NCBI RefSeq assembly: GCF_015624425.1
Contig: NZ_CP049919.1
Span: 4,712,001-4,776,000, forward strand
Reading direction: 5' to 3'
Length of the DNA: 64,000 nt
DNA from: Roseateles sp. DAIF2
Lineage (GTDB): Bacteria; Pseudomonadota; Gammaproteobacteria; Burkholderiales; Burkholderiaceae_C
A program made the position numbers and the translations under genes. Numbering within the stretch: the first letter of the stretch is position 1; every line of letters begins with the position of its first letter. Positions 32,099-40,341 of the stretch are shown here, piece after piece. The notes under the pieces were generated by a model. It was not told the DNA's origin, searched no databases, and saw nothing but the letters and a program-made list of their open reading frames with translations.

Positions 32099-32950
32099 AT
32101 GAGCACACAAGAGATCAGCAGCATGGACGAGACCCGGCTGCATGCCTATGTGGACGGCCGGCTGGATGCCGAGGCCAGCGCCGCGGTGGCCGCCTGGTTG
32201 CAGCAGCATCCGGCCGAGGCGCAGCGGGTGGCCGACTGGCGCCGCCAGCGCGAGGCGCTGCGGGGCCTGCATGCCGGGCTGCTGGACGAGCCGCTGCCGC
32301 GGGCCCTGCTGCAGGGCCTGCGCCGCGGCGAGCGCGGCCTGGCCGCGAATGCACCGAGCTTCCGGCTCCAGGCCCTGGCCGGCGTGGCCCTGCTGGGCCT
32401 GGGCCTCGCACTCGGCTGGCAGGCGCGCGAGTGGACGACAACGGCGCCCGCCATCGCCACGCCCGGCTTCGTCCGCGATGCCGGCATCGCCCATGCCGTC
32501 TACCAGCCCGAGCGCCGCCATCCGGTCGAGGTCGGCGCCGAGCAGCAGGCCCATCTGGTGCAATGGCTCAGCAAGCGCCTGGGCGAGCCGCTGCGCGTGC
32601 CGCATCTGGAAGGCCTGGGCTGGCGCCTGATGGGCGGGCGCCTGCTGCCGGCCGGCGCGGAGCAGGATGAAGGCCCGCCGCAGGCCCGCGCGCAGTTCAT
32701 GTACGAAGAACGGGACGGCGCCGCGGGCGAGCGGCTGACCCTGTATGTCTCGGTGCTCGGCACCGCGCAGGCCAGGCCCGACGGCACCGCCTTCCGCTTC
32801 AGCGAGTCGGCCGACGGCCAGCGCCGCAGCTTCTACTGGGTCGACGGCCGGCTGGGCTATGCGCTGACCGGTCGGCTGCCGCGCGAGCAGCTGGCGCGGC
32901 TGGGCGAACAGGTCTACCGACAGCTGCGGCAGGAGCCGTCGCCGCCATGA
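32099..32950 (+). CDS. Membrane-bound anti-sigma factor
   Basis: A 283-residue protein with a short cytoplasmic anti-sigma-like domain (L-H-A-Y-V-D-G-R-L-D-A-E, residues about 14-60), one transmembrane helix at about 90-108 and a periplasmic domain of 170 residues. The zinc-binding H-x3-C-x2-C of classic ZAS domains is absent, so it would bind the sigma factor without zinc. Position directly after the ECF gene supports the pairing. A second in-frame ATG at 32123 gives the more usual N terminus M-D-E-T-R-L-H and has AGAG upstream, so the start is uncertain by eight codons. Confidence 0.8.
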   Translation: MSTQEISSMDETRLHAYVDGRLDAEASAAVAAWLQQHPAEAQRVADWRRQREALRGLHAGLLDEPLPRALLQGLRRGERGLAANAPSFRLQALAGVALLGLGLALGWQAREWTTTAPAIATPGFVRDAGIAHAVYQPERRHPVEVGAEQQAHLVQWLSKRLGEPLRVPHLEGLGWRLMGGRLLPAGAEQDEGPPQARAQFMYEERDGAAGERLTLYVSVLGTAQARPDGTAFRFSESADGQRRSFYWVDGRLGYALTGRLPREQLARLGEQVYRQLRQEPSPP

Positions 32951-32977
32951 AAGAAAACGGGGCCCGAGGGCCCCGTT
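32951..32977 (-). terminator. Intrinsic terminator for the minus-strand nuclease / PEP-CTERM operon
   Basis: AACGGGGCCC pairs with GGGCCCCGTT (32956-32977), giving a very stable stem. On the minus strand it is followed by TTTTCTTT. It lies 27 bp beyond the stop of the PEP-CTERM gene and also touches the end of the convergent anti-sigma gene, but the T-run favours minus-strand termination. Confidence 0.8.
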
Positions 32978-33003
32978 GAGGATGAGAGGCCGCCAGGACC
33001 TGC

Positions 33004-33510
33004 TCAGACGGCCGCCACCGCCTTGCGACGGCGCACGATCGCCCCCACGGCCGCCAGGCCGGCCAGGCTCATCAGCCAGGTGCTGGGCTCGGGAACGGCG
33101 CTGATGCTCAGCGCGCCGCTGCCGAAATCACCACTGGAGGTTTCGTATCGCAGATAGGGCTCGCCGAACCCGCTGCTCAGCAGCAGATTGTCGGCACTGC
33201 CGACGTTGTACACGGCATCCAGGCCCACGACTCGTCCATCGATGAACGAGACCGAGGCCGAATTGGGCTCGGCACCGGCCAGGGCGTAGCTCTTGCCGGC
33301 AAAGCTGAACTGCAGCGCCGTCAGAGACAGCCATTCGGTGCCGGCCGTGAGCTGGCTGTCGTCAAAGCTGAACTGGCCGCTGAAGACCTGACCCTTGAGC
33401 AGGCCGTCCTCGATGCTGCCGCTGAAGTTGTAGGTCGCGGCCTGGGCCACACCGACCAGGCTCAGGGCCGCCAGGGCCAGCAGGGATTTCTTGGCGATGT
33501 TGTTCATCAT
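33004..33510 (-). CDS. PEP-CTERM sorting-domain protein, second gene
   Basis: A 168-residue exported protein with a classic signal peptide (A-K-K-S-L-L-A-L-A-A-L-S-L-V-G-V-A-Q-A-A, cut near residue 22). A beta-rich domain follows with F-S-G-S-I-E-D-G and F-S-G-Q-F-S-F-D-D-S. It ends in V-P-E-P-S-T-W, a hydrophobic helix and V-R-R-R. AAGGAG sits 6 nt before the ATG at 33510. It lies downstream of, and is probably co-transcribed with, the ExeM-type nuclease, whose stop lies 29 bp upstream. It should be processed by an exosortase encoded elsewhere. Confidence 0.9.
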   Translation of the reverse strand: MMNNIAKKSLLALAALSLVGVAQAATYNFSGSIEDGLLKGQVFSGQFSFDDSQLTAGTEWLSLTALQFSFAGKSYALAGAEPNSASVSFIDGRVVGLDAVYNVGSADNLLLSSGFGEPYLRYETSSGDFGSGALSISAVPEPSTWLMSLAGLAAVGAIVRRRKAVAAV

Positions 33511-33539
33511 GGTTTTCTCCTTGAAGCGGCGCGCGCTCA

Positions 33540-36347
33540 TCAGAACTTGAAGCTGGAGGCGTTCAGGGCCGTGCAGGCCACGCCCTTGAGCTGGACCAGC
33601 GGGCGACTCTTGGCCGGGCCGGCCGCGCCGTCGGTGTCGATGCCGACCACCGCATTGGCGCCCGACATGCTGCAGCTCACATGACCCTGGCCCAGCGGGT
33701 CGCCGCCGGCCACGCCGATGGACTGCAGCAGCTTGGTCAGCACCAGGCGGTCCTCGCCGACCGTGAAGTCGGTGATGGTGTCGCCGGCGTCCAGCAGGCT
33801 GCCGTAGACGAAGTTGTCGCGCCCCGCGCCGCCGGTCAGGGTGTCGGCGCCCGCGCCGCCCTCGATCAGGTCGTCGCCGGCCGTGCCGACCAGGGTGTCG
33901 CGGCCGCTGGTGCCGAGCAGCGACTTCTGCAGGTTCAGGCCCAGCACGACCGGGTCATGGTCGGAGGACTTGTAGGCGGTCGGCGCGTAGTAGTCGGGGC
34001 CGCAGGTGGCGCAGGCCGGCTTCTTGAACTCCAGGTTGTAGTCGATGATCAGCGGCTCGTCGGCATTGATGTGCCAGGGCGCGGCGCTGACGATCTTGGC
34101 CGACAGGCCCGGGGTGGCCAGCGCATGGTCCAGGCGGCCGGCCAGGCCGTCGAACACATAGCTGTAGGCGCCCGGCTCGAAGCGGCCTTCCTGGTCCAGC
34201 ACGAAGCCGTCATGGGTCAGCGCGTGGATCGGGTCTTCCTGGGCATAGGCGTTGAAGTCGCCCAGCAGCATCACGTCGGGCGTGCCGGCCTGGGCCTGCA
34301 CGGTGCCGACGAACTCGCGCAGGCGCTGGGCCTGTTCCACCCGGGTGGCGTTCCAGCAGCTCTGGCCGTCGCGCTGGTCGGCATCGGCACCACCGCCGCT
34401 GGGGCAGCTGCCCTTGGACTTCAGGTGGTTGACCAGCACCGCGAAGCGCTCGCCGTTGGGCGCCTCGAAGCCCTGGGCGAAGGTCGGCCGGTTGTTCACC
34501 GCATCGGTGTCCGACAGCGCGGCGCCGCGCAGGCTCAGGCGGCCGGGCTTGTAGATCAGCGCGACGCGGATCGCATCGCTGCCGGTGTCCAGGCCGCCCT
34601 TGGGCACGACCTTGTAAGTGTTGGCGCCCAACCTGGCGTTCAGCGCGTCGACCAGGTTCTGCGCCGCCACGTCGCCGTTGTTCTGGATCTCCATCAGGCC
34701 CACGACATCGGCATTGATGGTCGACAGCGAGGCCACCAGCTTGGTCTGCTGGCGCTGGAACTCGGCCAGGTTGCTGGCGCCGCGGCAGTTGCTCGCCGAG
34801 ACCGCGCCGCCCAGGCTGCAGCCCTGGCCGCTCTGGCCGCTGGCGGTCTGGCCGTTGGTGAAGGTGGTGAAGTAGTTCAGCACATTGGCGCTGGCCACCT
34901 TGTAGTTGCCGCCCGCGGCGGCCGGCGCGGCCGTGCGCGGGTTGCTGCGCTCGAAGGCCACCGGCTGGGTCGGCTGCAGCTTGTACATCGCGGCGCCGGC
35001 CGTGTTGTTGGTCGCCAGGCCGAAGTCGATCACGCCGGTCAGCGCGGGCGTGGTGTCGCCGGCGCGCACGGTGTTGTCGGCGCCGATATAGGGCGTCGGG
35101 TCGGGGTTCTGGGCCGTGGTGTTGTCGTCCAGAATGAACATGCGGCGCGCGTTGTCGAGCGCCAGGCTCTGCGCATCGGCCGAGCCGGGGCGGTGCAGAT
35201 TGGTCGGCTGCTGCAGGCGGCCGCCGGCGGCCATCGTCAGCTGGCCGTAGCGGCCCAGGAAGTAGTTCTGCTGCACGGTCAGCGGGCCCTTCAGCGTGAC
35301 CAGCATGCCTTCATAAGCCTCCAGGCCGCCGCTGGCCAGCTGGTTCAGGTCCACCTCGATCGGCGCGATCGCATGGCCGCTGCTCAGCACGGTCTGCGCG
35401 GTCGGCGCGCTCAGCTGGGTGATCGGGTTGGCCTGGGCATCGGCGCTGCCGCTGGAGACGACGAACTCGCCGACCTTGGCGGTGATCTTCAGCTCCTGGC
35501 CCAGCTGGGCGCTGTTGGCCGCGTTGGTGTAGACGAAGATGCCGTCCGAGGTGGCGGCGTCGCCGTCGCCCAGGCGGTCCTGCAGGTAGAAGCCGGTGGC
35601 CGTCACATGGGTCACGACGCCGGTGGTGGTGACCGTGCGGTCCTTGTAGGGGCTCTGCTTGCCGCTGCCCTGGATCTTGTAGATCGCCGCGGCCTCGCCG
35701 GCCGGCGGGTTGCCGCCGTTGTCGCAGCTGACGGCGGCGCTGGCGCTGTTGCGCGGCGCCGGGGCGGCGACGCTGAAGTCCGCCTTGTTGTCGTTGTTGT
35801 CGGTGCAGCCCTGGCCCGCGCGCAGCGCGGCCGTGGTGGCGCTGAGCTTGCCGGTGGCACCGCTGCCCTCGAAGAAGGCCGCGCTGCCGTAGCCGACCAG
35901 GTCGACCAGATTGCCGCCGCTGGGGGTGGCGCTGTTCAGGCCGGCGCTGCTGGAGACCAGCGCGAGCTTGCCGTCGCTGCCGCCCAGGGCCAGGCTGCCG
36001 ATCACGTCGGGGGTCGGCAGGTTCTCGCTGCCGCCGGTGCCGTCGGCGCCCTTGATCAGCAGGTATTTGCCCGGGGCCAGGAACAGGTCGTTGTCCGAGA
36101 TGCGGTTGATCTGGCCGGCATTGCCGCCGATCAGGCCGCTGGCCGAGCCATATTGCACCGACCAGCCCTTCAGATTGACCGGAGCGCTGCCGGCATTAAA
36201 GAGCTCGATGAAATCGCTCTTCAAAACCGCGCCGCCGTTGCCGCCGCCGCCGAAAACCTGGCTGATCACGACACCATTTGCCGAGGCCATCGCCGTCGGC
36301 GCCGCAAATACCGCGGCCAGCAGGAAAACAAGGGGTTTTAGTTTCAT
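33540..36347 (-). CDS. ExeM/NucH-family extracellular endonuclease
   Basis: A 935-residue secreted nuclease. Domains in order: signal peptide (1-23); lamin-tail domain (about 24-170, [12 protein letters not shown]); an OB-like middle; endonuclease/exonuclease/phosphatase domain (about 490-805) with metal Glu in L-M-E-I-Q-N-N, H-L-K-S-K, L-G-D-F-N-A-Y and terminal D-H-D-P-V; then RTX-like G-G-x-G-x-D repeats (about 815-865). In Shewanella ExeM degrades extracellular DNA for phosphate or biofilm control. Both a Sec signal and RTX repeats are present, so Ca2+ binding rather than type I secretion is likely. The gene heads an operon with a PEP-CTERM protein. Confidence 0.92.
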   Translation of the reverse strand: MKLKPLVFLLAAVFAAPTAMASANGVVISQVFGGGGNGGAVLKSDFIELFNAGSAPVNLKGWSVQYGSASGLIGGNAGQINRISDNDLFLAPGKYLLIKGADGTGGSENLPTPDVIGSLALGGSDGKLALVSSSAGLNSATPSGGNLVDLVGYGSAAFFEGSGATGKLSATTAALRAGQGCTDNNDNKADFSVAAPAPRNSASAAVSCDNGGNPPAGEAAAIYKIQGSGKQSPYKDRTVTTTGVVTHVTATGFYLQDRLGDGDAATSDGIFVYTNAANSAQLGQELKITAKVGEFVVSSGSADAQANPITQLSAPTAQTVLSSGHAIAPIEVDLNQLASGGLEAYEGMLVTLKGPLTVQQNYFLGRYGQLTMAAGGRLQQPTNLHRPGSADAQSLALDNARRMFILDDNTTAQNPDPTPYIGADNTVRAGDTTPALTGVIDFGLATNNTAGAAMYKLQPTQPVAFERSNPRTAAPAAAGGNYKVASANVLNYFTTFTNGQTASGQSGQGCSLGGAVSASNCRGASNLAEFQRQQTKLVASLSTINADVVGLMEIQNNGDVAAQNLVDALNARLGANTYKVVPKGGLDTGSDAIRVALIYKPGRLSLRGAALSDTDAVNNRPTFAQGFEAPNGERFAVLVNHLKSKGSCPSGGGADADQRDGQSCWNATRVEQAQRLREFVGTVQAQAGTPDVMLLGDFNAYAQEDPIHALTHDGFVLDQEGRFEPGAYSYVFDGLAGRLDHALATPGLSAKIVSAAPWHINADEPLIIDYNLEFKKPACATCGPDYYAPTAYKSSDHDPVVLGLNLQKSLLGTSGRDTLVGTAGDDLIEGGAGADTLTGGAGRDNFVYGSLLDAGDTITDFTVGEDRLVLTKLLQSIGVAGGDPLGQGHVSCSMSGANAVVGIDTDGAAGPAKSRPLVQLKGVACTALNASSFKF

Positions 36348-36889
36348 GGCAGAAGGACGAGGGTGGAGCTTGGGGAAAACACATCCGCCGACCGGTCATG
36401 CCCGCGAAACCCCCATGGAATCATGGGCTTGCGCGAACCGTCGGGAGCGGCACCGGCGCGATGCTAGCGGTTCAATATGACAGCTTGAGACACCATGAAC
36501 GCGGGGGTGTCGGCGCCGAGATACTGCGCGGCCCGATATTGATTCAGGGTATCTGCGTAGCAAAGGCACGCAAATTTTGCGCAAATACAGCGCAAATTGA
36601 ACGCAAACGCGCAAACGGTTGCACATACTCGGGCAAGTGCTTGATTCTGCGCGCTGGGCGGCGCAATTCCGGCCCTGGCGCCGCGGCCGCCGATGGGGCG
36701 CGGCGCCCCGATTTGGAACGCCTGGGACTTTCCCGGGGTTTGGTGCGGCGGGCCGCGGCAAACCCAGTCAAACCCCGGGGGAACCCGCGTCCTGCCGGTT
36801 ATGCCCGGGCCACCGACCGGAATGAGCCGGTGCGCGACCCGCTACCCATAATCGGCGCCGTCCCGGCCTCCCCTCCCCCCTGCCCATCC
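36348..36889. other. 542-bp intergenic region between divergent nuclease and symporter genes
   Basis: The only gene-free stretch over 300 bases. It should hold the promoters of both divergent genes, but I could not place either with confidence. It contains the CGCAAA repeat at 36569-36616. From 36660 to 36800 it becomes very G/C-rich, with GGCGCGGCGCC-type short inverted repeats and no apparent gene. No tRNA, small conserved RNA or mobile element was recognised. Confidence 0.7.
36569..36616 (+). repeat. Phased CGCAAA direct repeats
   Basis: Five copies of CGCAAA start at 36569, 36580, 36591, 36602 and 36610, so the first four are exactly 11 bp apart and the last 8 bp. The first three units read CGCAAAT. 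The run of short A-tracts in near-helical phase could bend DNA. It could also be a cluster of binding sites for one protein. It lies 222 bp from the nuclease start and 274 bp from the symporter start. Confidence 0.75.
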
Positions 36890-38350
36890 ATGTCGCCCCT
36901 GCTGCTGCTGACCGTCGTGCTCGCCTATTTCGCGCTGCTGCTGGGCGTGGCCTGGTGGAGTTCGCGCGCGGCCGACAACCAGAGCTTCTTCATCGGCAAC
37001 CGCAACAGCAACTGGGGCCTGGTGGCCTTCGGCATGGTCGGCACCTCGCTGTCGGGCGTGACCTTCATCAGCGTGCCGGGCCAGGTCGGCGCCTCGGCCT
37101 TCGGCTATTTCCAGATCGTGCTGGGCCAGTTCCTCGGCTATGCGGTGATCGCCTTCGTGCTGCTGCCGCTCTACTACCGGCTGCAGCTGACCTCGATCTA
37201 CCACTACCTGGGCCAGCGCCTGGGCCCGCGCAGCTACCAGACCGGCGCCGGCTTCTTCATCCTGTCGCGCACCCTGGGCGCGACCGCGCGCCTGTACCTG
37301 GTCGTGAAGATCCTGCAGGAAGCGATCCTGGACAGCTTCGGCCTGCCCTTCTGGGTCACCGCGCTGGTGATCCTGCTGATGATCCTGGCCTACACCTACG
37401 AAGGCGGGGTCAAGACCATCGTCTGGACCGACACCCTGCAGACCAGCGGCATGCTGCTGGGCCTGGTGGTCTGTGTGGCCTATCTGCTGCAGGCGCTGGA
37501 CCTGGGGCTGGGCCAGAGCCTGGTCAGGTTGAACGAGACCGGCCTGTCCCAGGTCTTCGTCGGCGACCCGATGAGCAAGAGCTTCTGGGCCAAGCAGATC
37601 CTGGCCGGCATGTTCATCGCGATCGCGATGACCGGCATGGACCAGGAGATGATGCAGAAGAACATCTCGGTCAAGCGCCTGGCCGATTCACAGAAGAACG
37701 TGATGGTGCTGGCCACCATCATGCTGGGTGTGGTGCTGCTGTTCCTGTTCCTGGGCGGCCTCTTGCACCTGTTCGCGGCCCAGCAGGGCCTGGCGGCCCG
37801 GGGCGACGACCTGTTCGCCGCGGTGGTGCTGAACCACCTGCCGGCCTGGGTGCAGCTGGTCTTCATCATCGCGCTGATCTCGGCTCTGTTCCCCAGCGCC
37901 GATGGCGCGATCACCGCGCTGACCTCCAGCTTCTGTATCGACCTGCTGGGCCTGCAGCGCCGCCAGGACTGGAGCGAGGCGAAGAAGCTGGCGGTGCGCA
38001 AGCGCGTGCACCTGGCCTTCGCAGCTCTGTTCCTCTTGCTGGTGATGGTGTTCAAGTGGATCAACGACCCCAGCATGATCGGCCTGATCCTGAAGCTGGC
38101 CGGCTATACCTACGGGCCGCTCTTGGGCCTGTTCGCCTTCGGCATGCTGACCCGGCGCGCGGTGCGCGATGCCTGGGTACCAGCGGTGGCCATCGCCGCG
38201 CCGCTGCTGTGCTGGCTGGTCGACAGCCGGCAGGCCAGCCTGTTCGGCCATTACGGCATCGGGCTGGAGCTGCTGCTGCTCAATGGGCTGCTGACCTTCG
38301 CGGGCCTGTGGCTGGTCTCCGCCCCGGCACCGGGCGAGCAGCGAACATGA
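36890..38350 (+). CDS. Sodium:solute symporter (SSS) family transporter
   Basis: A 486-residue membrane protein with about 13 helices and the LeuT-like SSS fold. Recognisable parts are Y-F-A-L-L-L-G-V-A-W-W-S-S-R, F-F-I-G-N-R-N-S-N-W, M-V-G-T-S-L-S-G-V-T-F-I-S-V-P-G-Q-V and the Na+-site helix I-S-A-L-F-P-S-A-D-G-A-I-T-A-L. The start at 36890 has a C-rich leader without a clear ribosome site. The substrate cannot be told. An ABC exporter operon follows 80 bp later behind a hairpin. Confidence 0.88.
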   Translation: MSPLLLLTVVLAYFALLLGVAWWSSRAADNQSFFIGNRNSNWGLVAFGMVGTSLSGVTFISVPGQVGASAFGYFQIVLGQFLGYAVIAFVLLPLYYRLQLTSIYHYLGQRLGPRSYQTGAGFFILSRTLGATARLYLVVKILQEAILDSFGLPFWVTALVILLMILAYTYEGGVKTIVWTDTLQTSGMLLGLVVCVAYLLQALDLGLGQSLVRLNETGLSQVFVGDPMSKSFWAKQILAGMFIAIAMTGMDQEMMQKNISVKRLADSQKNVMVLATIMLGVVLLFLFLGGLLHLFAAQQGLAARGDDLFAAVVLNHLPAWVQLVFIIALISALFPSADGAITALTSSFCIDLLGLQRRQDWSEAKKLAVRKRVHLAFAALFLLLVMVFKWINDPSMIGLILKLAGYTYGPLLGLFAFGMLTRRAVRDAWVPAVAIAAPLLCWLVDSRQASLFGHYGIGLELLLLNGLLTFAGLWLVSAPAPGEQRT

Positions 38351-38388
38351 AGCCCTGAGTCCCGGCACGGGACGGCGCGCGGGGCTTT
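38351..38388 (+). terminator. Candidate terminator after the symporter
   Basis: GTCCCG-GCA-CGGGAC (38359-38373) forms a perfect 6-bp hairpin, and flanking AGCCC/GGGCT can extend it. Only TTT follows (38386-38388), so the evidence is moderate. Confidence 0.4.
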
Positions 38389-38430
38389 GGGCACAATCGC
38401 CGCTCCTCGCTGTCATCGCCCCCTGCCCGC

Positions 38431-40224
38431 ATGACCCTGACCCGATTGATCGCCGGCTTCGTGCGCCAGCATTGGCCCGCCTATGCCGCCTCCGCCCTGA
38501 TGCTGGCCGGCATCGCGGTATTGACCGTCTGGATCCCGCGCCAGGTCGGCGCGGTGGTGGACGGCATGGTGGCCGGCCGGCTGCAGAGCGGCGGCCTGCT
38601 GAACGAGCTGGGCCTGCTGCTGGCCGCCGGCGCGGCGATCTACCTGATGCGGGTGGGCTGGCGCATCGCGCTGTTCGGTGCGGCCTACAAGCTGGGCCGC
38701 CAGCTGCGCATCCGGCTCTATGAACGCCTGACCCTGCAGGGCCCGACCTTCTTCCAGGCCAAGCGCACCGGCGACCTGATGGCCCTGGCCACCAACGATG
38801 TCGACGCGGTCGAACTGGCCGCCGGCGAGGCCCTGCTCGCGGCCTTCGACGGCACGCTGACCCTGGTGCTGGTGCTGGCGATGATGACGGTGGGCGTGGA
38901 CTGGCGCCTGGGCCTGGCAGCGCTGCTGCCCTTCCCGCTGATGGCGCTGGCCTTCTGGCGCATCTCCGAACATGTGCACCAGGCCTGGAAGAGCTCGCTG
39001 GACCGCTTCTCGCTGATGAACCAGCATGTGCAGGAGGGCATGAGCAGCGTGCGCACCCTGCGCGCGCTGGGCCTGACGCCGCGCAATGCCCAGCAGCTCC
39101 ATGCGCTGGCCGACAGCGCCGGCGAGGCCAGCTACCGCGCGCAGCGCTGGGAGGCGGCCTATGAGCCGGCGGTGGGCATGACCCTGACCGCCGCGATGGT
39201 GATCGCGCTGGGCCTGGGCGGCTGGCTGGTGGCGCAGCAGGAGCTGACGATCGGCCAGCTGACCTCGTTCACGATGTACCTGGGCCAGCTGATCTGGCCG
39301 ATGTTCGCGGCCGGCTGGGTCTTGTCCCTGCTGGAACGCGGCCGCGCCGCCTGGGGCCGGCTCGCGCCGGTGCTGGAGGCGCCGCTGACCCTGGACGATC
39401 GCGGCGGCCAGGCCGCGCTGCCGGCGCGCGCCGCGATCGCCTTCGAGCGGGTCGGCTTCGCCTATCCGGCCCAGGCCCCCACCGAGGAGCAGGAGCCGCC
39501 GGCGGCGAGCGCTGCGCGCCCCGCGCTCGAGGAGGTGGAGCTGAGCCTGGCGCCCGGCCAGACCCTGGGCCTGGTGGGCCCGACCGGCGCCGGCAAGTCC
39601 ACCCTGCTGCGCCTGCTGCTGCGCCAGTTCGAGCCGGACGCCGGCCGCATCACGCTCGGGGGCCAGGCCTTGCCCGACTACAGCCTGGCCGCGCTGCGCG
39701 GCGGCATCGCCTGGGTGCCGCAGGAGCCCTTCCTGTTCTCCGCCTCGATCGCCGACAACATCGCGCTGGCCCGGCCCGGCGCGACGCGCGAGCAGGTCGA
39801 ATGGGCCGCCGGCCTGGCCGCGGTGCACGAGGATGTGCGGCGCCTGCCGCAGGGTTACGACACCCTGGTCGGCGAGCGCGGCGTGACCCTGTCCGGCGGC
39901 CAGCGCCAGCGCGTCGCGATCGCCCGCGCCCTGCTCAGCGACGCCCCGATCCTGCTGCTCGACGATGCGCTGTCGGCGGTGGACACCGGCACCGAGACCC
40001 AGATCCTCGAGCATCTGCGCGAGCTGCGTGCCCAGCGCCCGGAGCGCTGCGTGATCATCGTCAGCCACCGCCTCTCGGCGGTGATGGAGGCCGACCAGAT
40101 CGCGGTGCTGCGCAAGGGCCGCATCACCGAACGCGGCAGCCACGACGAGCTGCTGACCGCGGACGGCTGGTATGCCACCCAATGGCGCTACCAACAACTG
40201 GAGGCCAGCCTCGATGCGGCTTGA
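38431..40224 (+). CDS. ABC exporter half-transporter, MdlA-like (degenerate ATP site)
   Basis: A 597-residue fusion of a six-helix membrane domain and an ATPase. Walker A is G-P-T-G-A-G-K-S-T, the signature L-S-G-G-Q-R-Q-R, and the Walker B end I-L-L-L-D-D-A-L-S-A-V-D has Asp where the catalytic Glu is expected. That is typical of one half of heterodimeric exporters such as MdlAB, TM287/288 and BmrCD. The partner, which has a normal D-E but a weakened signature, follows at 40342. Substrates of this class are drugs, lipids or peptides. A copy of the post-stop repeat separates the two halves. Confidence 0.9.
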   Translation: MTLTRLIAGFVRQHWPAYAASALMLAGIAVLTVWIPRQVGAVVDGMVAGRLQSGGLLNELGLLLAAGAAIYLMRVGWRIALFGAAYKLGRQLRIRLYERLTLQGPTFFQAKRTGDLMALATNDVDAVELAAGEALLAAFDGTLTLVLVLAMMTVGVDWRLGLAALLPFPLMALAFWRISEHVHQAWKSSLDRFSLMNQHVQEGMSSVRTLRALGLTPRNAQQLHALADSAGEASYRAQRWEAAYEPAVGMTLTAAMVIALGLGGWLVAQQELTIGQLTSFTMYLGQLIWPMFAAGWVLSLLERGRAAWGRLAPVLEAPLTLDDRGGQAALPARAAIAFERVGFAYPAQAPTEEQEPPAASAARPALEEVELSLAPGQTLGLVGPTGAGKSTLLRLLLRQFEPDAGRITLGGQALPDYSLAALRGGIAWVPQEPFLFSASIADNIALARPGATREQVEWAAGLAAVHEDVRRLPQGYDTLVGERGVTLSGGQRQRVAIARALLSDAPILLLDDALSAVDTGTETQILEHLRELRAQRPERCVIIVSHRLSAVMEADQIAVLRKGRITERGSHDELLTADGWYATQWRYQQLEASLDAA

Positions 40225-40228
40225 CGCC

Positions 40229-40310
40229 CACCCCCTACCGGCTGCGCCGGCCCCCTCAAGGGAGCGAGCTCGCAGGACCGGCCAAGCCGGATCCTCGGGC
40301 TCCGCTGGGT
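40229..40310 (+). repeat. Post-stop structured repeat, copy C (between the two ABC genes)
   Basis: A diverged copy of the repeat at 20063. It starts 4 nt after the stop of the first ABC gene and reads with it. CACCCCCTAC and CCCCCTCAAGGG are kept. The first hairpin has become CCGG-CTGCG-CCGG instead of GCGC-TTC-GCGC. The second stem reads AGGA-CCGGC-CAA-GCCGG-A-TCCT where copy A has CCGA/TCGG, so both sides changed together and the bulged A is kept. Confidence 0.78.
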
Positions 40311-40341
40311 CAAGACCCGACGTTTGCAACGAGAGTGCCAC

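Noticed and set aside
33681..36341. Very long open frame antisense to the ExeM nuclease gene
   Set aside because: High GC keeps the opposite strand free of stops. The protein would be low-complexity Ala/Gly/Arg/Gln with no domain, while the minus strand encodes a complete nuclease.
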